Shown piece after piece: positions 57,279 to 64,000 of a stretch of DNA of 64,000 nt; positions within the stretch are counted from its first letter, which is position 1; each line of letters opens with the position of its first letter. Origin of the DNA: Carthagonibacter sp032251515. Its GTDB lineage: Bacteria; Gemmatimonadota; Gemmatimonadetes; Palauibacterales; Palauibacteraceae. The DNA lies in the NCBI GenBank assembly GCA_032251515.1, contig JAVVDU010000004.1, positions 1-64,000 on the forward strand, given 5' to 3'. The notes under the pieces are model-generated. The model was not told where the DNA came from, did not search any database, and saw only the letters and a program-made list of their open reading frames with translations. The position numbers and the translations under genes are program-made.

Positions 57279-58298
57279 ATGCCCGACGAAGAGACGAACG
57301 TCCTGTCCGAGGCGCCGCTCGAGGCGCCCGTCATCCAGCATCGCCTGCCGGCCGCGGGGGCCGATCCGCTCCTTCTCGCCGGGGTGAACGACGCGCACCT
57401 CAAGACGCTGGCCCGCCTGGGAGACTGCCGGGTGATCCTGCGCGGCGACCAGGTCACGCTGTCGGGCGCGGTCGAGGCGGTGGAGCGCTGCACCCCCGTC
57501 GCGCACCGCATGATCCGGCTCGCGCGCCTGCGCCGCCCGTTCGACGCGGCGGACGTGGAGCGGTTCTTCCACGAGGCGGAGCGCCGCCCGATGGACGTGG
57601 ACGAAACGGCGGAAGAGGAGACCCTGGCCCTGCCCGGCGCGCGGAAGGTGATCCGCCCGAAGTCGGACGGCCAGAGGGCCTACCTGGCCGCGATCCGCGA
57701 GCACGACATCGCCATCGGCATCGGGCCGGCCGGCACGGGCAAGACCTATCTGGCCGTCGCGATGGCCGTGGACGCGCTGATGCGGAAGCGCGTGCGGCGG
57801 ATCATCCTGACCCGCCCGGCCGTGGAGGCGGGAGAGGCGCTCGGCTTCCTGCCGGGAGACATCCGCGAGAAGGTCGACCCCTACCTGCGGCCCCTGTACG
57901 ACGCCCTCGAGGACATGCTGCCGCCCGAGCGGGTGCGCCGGGCGATCGAGGAGCACACGATCGAGGTGGCTCCGCTCGCCTACATGCGTGGCCGCACCCT
58001 CTCGGATGCGTTTCTCATCCTGGACGAGGCACAGAACGCCACCACGGCCCAGATGAAGATGTTCCTGACGCGCCTCGGCCTGAACTCGCGCACCGTGATC
58101 ACGGGAGACAAGACGCAGATCGACCTCGCGCGGCGCGAGGAGTCGGGGCTGCTCGACATCGAGCGCGTGCTGCGGCGCGTGGACGGGATCGCCTTCGTCT
58201 ATCTCGAGGAGGCGGACGTCGTACGGCACCGGCTCGTGAAGGACATCATCCGGGCGTACGCCGAGCGGGACGACCCCGGCACGGAGCGGTCGCCGTGA
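57279..58298 (+). CDS. phoH: PhoH-family ATPase
   Basis: PhoH/YbeZ proteins are P-loop ATPases tied to RNA metabolism and to the rRNA nuclease YbeY. The 339-residue protein has an N-terminal KH-like region, Walker A GIGPAGTGKTYLAVA (about 150-164) and GEALGFLPGDIREKVDPYLR. Walker B is in DAFLILDEAQN, and SRTVITGDKTQIDL follows. The length is usual. ATG 57279 follows aspS by 29 bases, and its stop overlaps the pgpH GTG. The order phoH-pgpH-ybeY is the same as in Bacillus (phoH-yqfF-yqfG), which supports all three calls. Confidence 0.93.
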   Translation: MPDEETNVLSEAPLEAPVIQHRLPAAGADPLLLAGVNDAHLKTLARLGDCRVILRGDQVTLSGAVEAVERCTPVAHRMIRLARLRRPFDAADVERFFHEAERRPMDVDETAEEETLALPGARKVIRPKSDGQRAYLAAIREHDIAIGIGPAGTGKTYLAVAMAVDALMRKRVRRIILTRPAVEAGEALGFLPGDIREKVDPYLRPLYDALEDMLPPERVRRAIEEHTIEVAPLAYMRGRTLSDAFLILDEAQNATTAQMKMFLTRLGLNSRTVITGDKTQIDLARREESGLLDIERVLRRVDGIAFVYLEEADVVRHRLVKDIIRAYAERDDPGTERSP

Positions 58299-60544
58299 CC
58301 GCCCGCGTCCGCGAGACCTGGCACGACGCGGTCCGCGCGCTGGACCGGGACCCCGGCGAGCAGTGGTCGGAGCGGGCCGCGCACCACGGCGCGCGCGCGG
58401 TGTTCGTGCTGGCGGTGGCGGCCGGCCTGCCGTTCCTGTTCCCGCGCTCGCCGCTGCCGGAGGCGGTGTCGCTGAGCGAAGGTGCAGTGGCGGACGTGGA
58501 CGTGATCGCAGCGTTCTCGTTCGATGTCCCGAAGGGGCAGGACCAGGTCGCGGCGGAGCGCGCCGAGGCGCAGCGTGCCGTGCCCCCGGTGTACGTGCTC
58601 GATCCGGCCGCCGCGGACTCCTCGCGAATCCGGGCGATCCGCTTCCTGGCGGCGGTCGACTCGGCCTCCGCGGGCGACTCGCTCGGGATGGGGGCGGTGG
58701 CCGACCTGTCGGAGCGGTTCGGGATCCGCCTGCCGGCCGTTCACTGGGCGCAGCTGGCTGACGCGGAGCGGCGCCGCACACTGCGCGCCGCGCTCACGCG
58801 GGCCTGGGAGGAACTTCTGCCGCGCGGCTTCGCCCCGGTGATCGACGTTCCGGGCTCGACGCCGGGCGTCGTGCTGGTGCGCGGCCCCGACGGCGACCGG
58901 CGCGTGTCGCGGGACTCGGTGCGCACGATCGGCGACTTTCTGGAAGCCGGCGCCGACTTCCTGCCGCGCGATCTGCCCGTCGAGGCGTTCCAGCTCTTCC
59001 AGTCCCTGCTGTACCGGTTCACGGTGCCCAGCCTCCGGTTCGACCAGACGACCTCGGAGCTCGCCCGCGAGAGGGCCCGCGCCGCGGTCGACACCACGCT
59101 GGGCACCGTGCTGGAGGGCGAGCGGATCATCACGGCCCACGAGCGCGTGTCCAGCCTCGACCTCCGCCGGCTGCGGGCCTACAACCAGGAGCTGGCCGAG
59201 CGCGGTCTCGCCAGCGTGGAGAGCCGGCGACGGATCGGCATCGGTACCACGCTGCACGTCGCCCTGATGCTGGGGCTCCTGGCCGTCGTGCTGGCGCTGT
59301 TCCGGCCGGCGATCTACCGCGATATGAAAAGTTTCCTGATCGTCACGGGGCTCGTGGCGGCGGCGCTGGCCGGGGCGGCCGTCGTGTACCGGGTCGAGTT
59401 TCCCCCCGAGCTCGTACCGGTCGTCCTCGTGGCGGTGGTCCTCGCGGCCCTGTGGGACGGGCTGGTGGCCCTCGTCGCGGTGTTCGCGTCCGTCCTCGCG
59501 CTGGCCGGCCTGACGGACGCGGGCCTGTCCTACCATCCCTTCGTGCTGCTGACCGCGGGAGCCGTGGCCGCTCTGGGCGTGCGGGGCATGCGGCGACGCA
59601 CCCACGGCTGGATTCTCATCGCGGCGGTGACCGGCGGCTACCTCCTGGCGGGGGGGGCCGCCGCTCTCATCCAGACGCTCCCCGTGCGGGTGCCCGCCGG
59701 GACCCTCGCCTGGGGCGGCATGGCCGCCACGCTCTACACGTTCCTGGCGCTCGGGGCGGCCATCCCGATCCTCGAGCGGCTGACGGGGATCAGCACCGAT
59801 CAGACGCTGCTCGAGCTGTCGGACCTGAACGCGCCCCTGCTGCGCGAGCTGTCGCGGAAGGCGCCGGGCACCTACGCCCACTCGATCAACGTGGCGAACC
59901 TGTCGGAGGCGGCCTGCCTCGCCATCGGGGCCAACGCCCTGCTGGCGCGGGCCGGCGTCTACTACCACGACATCGGGAAGATGGAGAACCCGCAGTACTT
60001 CGTGGAGAACCAGCCGAAGGGGCGGAACCCGCACGACCGCCTGCCGCCGGCCCGCAGCGCGAGTCTGATCCGGGACCACGTGCGCGACGGGCTGCGCCTC
60101 GCCGCCGAGCACCGGCTGCCGCCCGTCATCCACGACTTCGTTCGCGAGCATCACGGCACCACGCTCGTGTCCTTCTTCTACGGCAAGGCCCGGGCGGAGC
60201 GGCCGGACGCGGACCTGGACCCGGGCGACTTCGCGTACCCGGGACCCCGCCCGCAGACGCGCGAGACCGCCGTGGTGATGCTGGCCGACGGCATCGAGTC
60301 GAGTACCCGGGTGCTGCAGGATCCCACCCCGGAGCGGATCCGCGGCGCGATCGAAGCGATCGTGGAGGCCCGGATCCGGGAGGGACAGCTCGACCAGTGC
60401 CCGCTCACCCTGCGCGATCTCGAACTCGTCCAGGACGCGTTCGGCAAGGTGCTGGTGGGCATGTACCATCGACGGATCGAATACCCCTCCGGGGTGCAGG
60501 CCCGCGAGAGCGGGCGGCACGGCGCCGCGGAACGAGCCGGGTGA
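58295..60544 (+). CDS. pgpH: 7TM-HD cyclic-di-AMP phosphodiesterase PgpH
   Basis: PgpH relatives degrade cyclic di-AMP. The 749-residue protein has an N-terminal membrane segment and a large extracytoplasmic 7TMR-HDED domain (about 50-300). Six or so membrane segments follow (about 310-480), then a cytoplasmic HD domain with APGTYAHSINVANLSEAA, GVYYHDIGKMENPQYFVENQ and FVREHHGTTLVSFFY. All metal-binding histidines and aspartates appear present. It starts at GTG 58295 in the phoH stop and ends in the ybeY GTG. Its presence implies c-di-AMP signalling, although no cyclase is in the window. Confidence 0.93.
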   Translation: MTARVRETWHDAVRALDRDPGEQWSERAAHHGARAVFVLAVAAGLPFLFPRSPLPEAVSLSEGAVADVDVIAAFSFDVPKGQDQVAAERAEAQRAVPPVYVLDPAAADSSRIRAIRFLAAVDSASAGDSLGMGAVADLSERFGIRLPAVHWAQLADAERRRTLRAALTRAWEELLPRGFAPVIDVPGSTPGVVLVRGPDGDRRVSRDSVRTIGDFLEAGADFLPRDLPVEAFQLFQSLLYRFTVPSLRFDQTTSELARERARAAVDTTLGTVLEGERIITAHERVSSLDLRRLRAYNQELAERGLASVESRRRIGIGTTLHVALMLGLLAVVLALFRPAIYRDMKSFLIVTGLVAAALAGAAVVYRVEFPPELVPVVLVAVVLAALWDGLVALVAVFASVLALAGLTDAGLSYHPFVLLTAGAVAALGVRGMRRRTHGWILIAAVTGGYLLAGGAAALIQTLPVRVPAGTLAWGGMAATLYTFLALGAAIPILERLTGISTDQTLLELSDLNAPLLRELSRKAPGTYAHSINVANLSEAACLAIGANALLARAGVYYHDIGKMENPQYFVENQPKGRNPHDRLPPARSASLIRDHVRDGLRLAAEHRLPPVIHDFVREHHGTTLVSFFYGKARAERPDADLDPGDFAYPGPRPQTRETAVVMLADGIESSTRVLQDPTPERIRGAIEAIVEARIREGQLDQCPLTLRDLELVQDAFGKVLVGMYHRRIEYPSGVQARESGRHGAAERAG

Positions 60545-60978
60545 CGCCCGCGATCGCGCTGCACGGTCTCGCACGGTGGCCGCGGCTGTGCGGCCTCGAG
60601 GAGCGGCTGCGGCGGGCGGCCGCAGCAGCGCTCGCCACGGCGGCCCCCCCGTTCACCGGGGAGCTTTCGGTCACCTTCCTCCCGGATGAGGAGATGGGCG
60701 AGCTGAACCGGACGTGGCTCGGTCGGAGCGGCCCGACGGACGTCATCGCGTTCGGCCTCGAGGGGCCGGCCCGGACCGGCGACGTCTACGTGGCGCCGGA
60801 GACGGCGGCCCGCAACGCCCGGGAGCTGGGCATCGACGTGGACGAGGAGCTCGCGCGCCTGGTGATCCACGGCGTCCTGCACGTCCTCGGGCACGATCAT
60901 CCGGAAGGGGACGAGCGGTACGGGAGCCCGATGTACGAGCTCCAGGAGGAGTTGCTGAAAGGTCCGGCGGGCCGCTAG
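60541..60978 (+). CDS. ybeY: Endoribonuclease YbeY
   Basis: YbeY is a zinc-dependent RNase involved in 16S rRNA 3'-end maturation and 70S quality control. The 145-residue protein has TDVIAFGLEGP, GDVYVAPETAARNA and the metal motif HGVLHVLGHDHPEGDE with three histidines in H-x3-H-x5-H spacing. The length is normal. GTG 60541 overlaps the pgpH stop. YbeY and PhoH (YbeZ) work together in other bacteria, consistent with the shared operon. Confidence 0.95.
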   Translation: MTPAIALHGLARWPRLCGLEERLRRAAAAALATAAPPFTGELSVTFLPDEEMGELNRTWLGRSGPTDVIAFGLEGPARTGDVYVAPETAARNARELGIDVDEELARLVIHGVLHVLGHDHPEGDERYGSPMYELQEELLKGPAGR

Positions 60979-61030
60979 GCTATCGCGTCGTCCGGCCTTC
61001 CCGACCCGTTCCGCGCGAGGTGCGCAGCCG

Positions 61031-61711
61031 ATGCGAAGGGCACTCCAGCGATTCCGCCGGTATCTCGTCACCGGCCTCGTCGTCGCGGCGCCGGCGGGGG
61101 TCACGGCGTACGTGCTGGTGTGGCTGTTCCAGCGGGTGGACCCGATCCTCGGCCGCTACCTGCCCGCCATCGGACTGCGGCGGATTCCCGGACTCGGCGT
61201 TCTCGCGCTGGTAGCGATCCTCGTGCTCGTGGGGTGGGCCTCGCAGCGTGCCGCGGGCCGGCGGCTCCTCCACTGGTGGAACATTCTGCTGTCCCGACTG
61301 CCCGTGGCGCGGCGGATCTATTCGGCGACCGGGCAGATCGCTGAGGCCGTCCTCGATCGCGAGGAGAAGATCTTCCGCTGCTGCGCGCTGGTGGAGTTTC
61401 CGGCGCCGGGTTCGTGGGCGCTCGTGTTCGAGACGGCGATGGCCCCGCCGGCCGTGCACGCCGTGGTCGGCGAGCCGGCGGTGAGCGTGTTCCTGCCCAC
61501 CTCGCCGAACCCGACCTCCGGCTACCTGCTGCTGGTCCCGCGAAGCCGCGTGCACCGGATCGCGATGACCGTGGAGGACGGCCTCAAGATGGTCCTGTCG
61601 GCCGGCGTCGCCGTGCCCGGTGCCGTCGCGGTGGAGCCGGTGTCCGGGGACGGCGCGGTCCCGGGCGGTGAGCCGCCGGCCGGCGCGAGCCGGGAAGGAG
61701 GCCGCGCGTGA
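61031..61711 (+). CDS. DUF502-family membrane protein
   Basis: The 226-residue protein has a basic N-terminus and two membrane segments (about 13-34 and 54-71). A conserved central stretch (LLSRLPVARRIYSATGQIAEAVL) and LPTSPNPTSGYLLLVPRSRV are hallmarks of DUF502. The family function is not established. The C-terminal 25 residues are low-complexity glycine, alanine and glutamate. ATG 61031 lies 52 bases after ybeY. Its stop overlaps the mgtE GTG, so the two are probably translated together. Confidence 0.88.
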   Translation: MRRALQRFRRYLVTGLVVAAPAGVTAYVLVWLFQRVDPILGRYLPAIGLRRIPGLGVLALVAILVLVGWASQRAAGRRLLHWWNILLSRLPVARRIYSATGQIAEAVLDREEKIFRCCALVEFPAPGSWALVFETAMAPPAVHAVVGEPAVSVFLPTSPNPTSGYLLLVPRSRVHRIAMTVEDGLKMVLSAGVAVPGAVAVEPVSGDGAVPGGEPPAGASREGGRA

Positions 61712-63066
61712 CGGAGCCCCGGGAGCAGGTCCAGGCCATCGCGTCGCGCGTCCGGGAGCTCCTGGACACCGGTGAGGAGGACGTCCTCCACTCCTATCTC
61801 GAGTCGCTTCATCCCAGCGACATCGCGGACCTCATCGAGGAGCTGGAGCCCGAGCGCCGCGTGGCGTTCGTGCACGCTCTGCCGACCGAGCTGGCGGCCG
61901 AGGCGCTGGCCGAGATGGAGGACGTCGAGAGACCGGCCGAACTCCTGATGCAGCTCCAGCCGGGCCGGATCGCCGCGATCGTCGAGGAGATGGCCGACGA
62001 CGACGCGGCGGACATCATCGGCGAGCTGGAGCCGGACGTGCAGGCCCGCGTGCTGTCGGCCGTGTCGATCCCGGACGCCACCGACATCGAGGAGCTGCTG
62101 GCGCACCCGGAGGACTCGGCCGGCGGGATCATGACGCACGACGTCCTCGCCGTGAGCTCCGGGCTCACCGCCGCTGAGGCGATCCGGGAGATCCGGCGCC
62201 AGGCGCGCGAGGCGGGGGACTTCTACACGATCTTCGTCACGGGCCCCGGGGGACACCTGCGCGGCACCGTGTCCCTGCAGGACCTCGTGATCTCCGACCC
62301 CGACCGTCCGATCGAGGCGATCACCGAGCCGCCCGTCGCGGTCGTCCCCGTCACGATGGACCAGGAGGACGTCGGCCGGATCCTCTCCCGGTACAATCTG
62401 CCGTCGATCGCGGTGGTGGACGGCGAGGGGCGGCTCGCGGGCCGCATCACGTTCGACGACGTGATCGACGTGATCGAGGCGGAGACGACCGAGGACATCT
62501 TCCGCTTCGCCGCGGTGTCCGACGAGGAGGAGGTGCGCGGCTCGACGGCGGACGCGATCCGCAGCCGGCTGCCGTGGCTCCTGCTGAACCTCGGGACGGC
62601 CTCGCTCGGCGCGACCGTGGTGTGGCACTTCCAGTCGACGATCGAGGCGCTGGTCGTGCTGGCCGTAGTCATGCCGATCGTCGCGGGCCTTGGCGGCAAC
62701 GCCGGCACGCAGGCCCTGGCGGTGACGATCCGGCGCATCGCCCTGTCCGACGAGTCGCTGTCGGACCGCTGGCGGGTGGTGGGGAAGGAGGCGCTGGTGG
62801 GGTTGCTGAACGGCGTCGTGGTGGGCTCCGTGGCGGCGGTCGCCGGCCACCTCCTGCTCGGCACCGGGGTGCGGTTCGGGCTGGTGGTGCTCATGGCCAT
62901 GTGGGGCAACCAGATCATCGCGTCGTTCGCGGGAGCGTTCATCCCGATCTTCCTCGAGAGCGTCGGCGTCGATCCGGCCGTCGCCTCGTCGGTGTTCGTG
63001 ACGGCGCTCACCGACCTCTCGGGTTTCTTCCTGCTCCTCGCCCTCGCCTCGGCGGTGCTGCTGTGA
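61708..63066 (+). CDS. mgtE: Magnesium transporter MgtE
   Basis: MgtE is a dimeric magnesium channel gated by cytosolic magnesium. The 452-residue protein has an acidic N-domain of helical repeats (HPSDIADLIEELEPERR) and a CBS pair (about 135-260). A membrane domain with five segments contains PIVAGLGGNAGTQALAV, the pore-helix signature, and DPAVASSVFVTALTD. The many acidic residues in the N and CBS domains fit magnesium sensing. I see no upstream M-box riboswitch, as the gene is internal to an operon. GTG 61708 overlaps the DUF502 stop. Confidence 0.95.
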   Translation: MTEPREQVQAIASRVRELLDTGEEDVLHSYLESLHPSDIADLIEELEPERRVAFVHALPTELAAEALAEMEDVERPAELLMQLQPGRIAAIVEEMADDDAADIIGELEPDVQARVLSAVSIPDATDIEELLAHPEDSAGGIMTHDVLAVSSGLTAAEAIREIRRQAREAGDFYTIFVTGPGGHLRGTVSLQDLVISDPDRPIEAITEPPVAVVPVTMDQEDVGRILSRYNLPSIAVVDGEGRLAGRITFDDVIDVIEAETTEDIFRFAAVSDEEEVRGSTADAIRSRLPWLLLNLGTASLGATVVWHFQSTIEALVVLAVVMPIVAGLGGNAGTQALAVTIRRIALSDESLSDRWRVVGKEALVGLLNGVVVGSVAAVAGHLLLGTGVRFGLVVLMAMWGNQIIASFAGAFIPIFLESVGVDPAVASSVFVTALTDLSGFFLLLALASAVLL

Positions 63067-64000
63067 GCGTGCCGCGCGCCGCCGGCCGCCGGCCGGGCGC
63101 CGCGGCCGGTCCCGCGTCGTGGCCCGTGGCGCGGCTGGCGACGCTGGTCCTGCCGCTTCTCTCCGGCTGCGGCGGTGACGGCCCGCTGACCCCCGACGGT
63201 CCGGGCGGCGGATGTCCCGAACTGACGCTCGTCCCGGGCGCGCACGTGGTCCGGGAGGGCGCCGCGGCGGTGGGCTGCGTGGTGCTCCCGGCGGCCGGCA
63301 GGGCGGCCGAGTACGAGGTCGTCGTGGGAACGGTGTCCCGCACCCTCGGCTTCAGCGCCATGGAACTGCGGCTCGCCCCGGCCGGGGTACCCATCTCGCC
63401 GGATGCCGCCACGGCGTCGGAGGCCGGCGCCTCACCGTCAGCCGCCGCCGCGGCCCCGGACCGCCCGGCGGGGGACGGCGATGTCGCGGCGGGCTCCCCG
63501 GACGCGGCGTGGCGAGCGGGCCAGGCGGCCTGGGACCGGCGGATGCGCCGGCTGGAGGCGGACCTGCGGCCCGCGATCCGGGCCGCGGCGCGCGGCGGAC
63601 CGGGGCTCTTCGCCGTGCCCGCGGAGGGAGACACGCTCCGCTTCGGGTTCTCGTGCATCACGCCCGACGAGTTCCCGGCCGCGCCGGATTCCATCGCGGG
63701 CGTGGTGCGGGTCGTCGGCGCCCGGTCGGTGATCGTCGAGGACACGGCGGCGACGGGGGCCTTCGCGGACGCGGACTATCGGGAAATCGCCGCGACGTTC
63801 GACGAGCTGATCTGGGCCACGGACGTGGCCTGGTTCGGCGAGCCGGGCGACATCGACGCGAACGGTGGCCGGGTCGTGCTCCTGTACGGCGCCGCCGTGA
63901 ACCGGTTGTCGCGAGGGTACGACGAGAGCTTCATCGCGGGCTTCACCTGCCCGCTGGACCTCGGAGCGGCGGGCGGAAACCGGGCGGAGATGTTCTATCT
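63063..64000 (+). CDS. Secreted M30-like metallopeptidase lipoprotein, partial
   Basis: This frame starts at GTG 63063 inside the mgtE stop and stays open to the window edge, about 312 codons. It has a signal sequence with a lipobox ending LSGC (about 36), then a proline/glycine linker. A beta-rich region with an alanine-rich insertion (about 113-145) follows. DADYREIAATFDELIWATDVAWFG and GDIDANGGRVVLLYGAAVN recall the segment before the zinc site in M30 (hyicolysin-like) peptidases. The HEXXH site would lie beyond the window, so activity cannot be judged. The overlap with mgtE suggests cotranscription, an odd partner for a transporter. Confidence 0.65.
   Translation, partial: MSVPRAAGRRPGAAAGPASWPVARLATLVLPLLSGCGGDGPLTPDGPGGGCPELTLVPGAHVVREGAAAVGCVVLPAAGRAAEYEVVVGTVSRTLGFSAMELRLAPAGVPISPDAATASEAGASPSAAAAAPDRPAGDGDVAAGSPDAAWRAGQAAWDRRMRRLEADLRPAIRAAARGGPGLFAVPAEGDTLRFGFSCITPDEFPAAPDSIAGVVRVVGARSVIVEDTAATGAFADADYREIAATFDELIWATDVAWFGEPGDIDANGGRVVLLYGAAVNRLSRGYDESFIAGFTCPLDLGAAGGNRAEMFY

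Noticed and set aside
1..64000. A previously undescribed accessory system such as defence, mobile or biosynthetic
   Set aside because: Nearly every gene belongs to a known core family with the expected motifs. I saw no integrase, transposase, tRNA-flanked insertion, toxin-antitoxin pair or shift in base composition. The remaining unknowns are single envelope proteins.

Overview
The window is a gene-dense stretch of chromosome with very high G+C. About 50 protein genes fill it nearly wall to wall, and only one gap without a gene exceeds 300 bp (36164-36475). Many adjacent genes overlap by an ATGA or GTGA stop/start. The cell encoded here is Gram-negative with diaminopimelate-type peptidoglycan. 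This rests on a DNPR-type MurE, an Oar-like TonB-dependent receptor, a FadL-like barrel, several lipoproteins with a lipobox, and a periplasmic Do-type protease. The gene content and the style of the secreted proteins suggest Gemmatimonadota or a close relative. That is an inference; no rRNA or other decisive marker is present.

Layout. 1-13271: the division and cell-wall (dcw) cluster, murE-murF-mraY-murD-ftsW-murG-murC-murB-ftsQ-ftsA-ftsZ, probably preceded by ftsI and lacking ddl. 13305-19640: a lipoprotein M23 endopeptidase, a membrane VWA protein, ftsY and recG. 19776-21464: asnS behind its own promoter, then a small membrane protein. 21498-27254: divergent mazG and alr, then cdd, a lipoprotein and outer-membrane barrel pair, and an alpha/beta hydrolase on the minus strand. 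27404-32730: miaB, a LapA-like membrane protein, comEC and fbp, ending in a strong hairpin terminator shared with the convergent TonB receptor (32864-36163). 36476-46029, all minus strand: lexA, truA, an HtrA protease, purB, purC, purF and ppdK, read leftward. 46152-50842: a secreted subtilase and a secreted M28 peptidase. 50839-54977: rqcH, yqeK, a LytR_C protein and rlmN. 55019-64000: VanZ-like, aspS, phoH, pgpH, ybeY, a DUF502 protein, mgtE and the start of a secreted M30-like metallopeptidase lipoprotein that runs off the end.

How the genes fit together. The first 14.6 kb makes lipid-linked peptidoglycan precursors, builds the septum (FtsZ, FtsA, FtsQ, FtsW) and remodels the wall (M23); Alr supplies D-alanine. 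PurB, PurC and PurF are purine-synthesis steps, and PPDK with FBPase suggests gluconeogenic capacity. AsnRS, AspRS, TruA, MiaB, RlmN, YbeY and RqcH serve translation and ribosome quality control. LexA and RecG serve DNA repair.

I found no defence system, phage, insertion sequence, CRISPR array or secondary-metabolite locus. This is core genome, not an accessory island. The most interesting signals are regulatory. Two tandem GTTC-N7-GTTC-type sites sit exactly on the lexA promoter. Several well-formed promoters place the transcription start at or next to the start codon (mazG, truA, hydrolase, perhaps alr), implying leaderless mRNAs. The asnS and truA promoters share a long sequence block.
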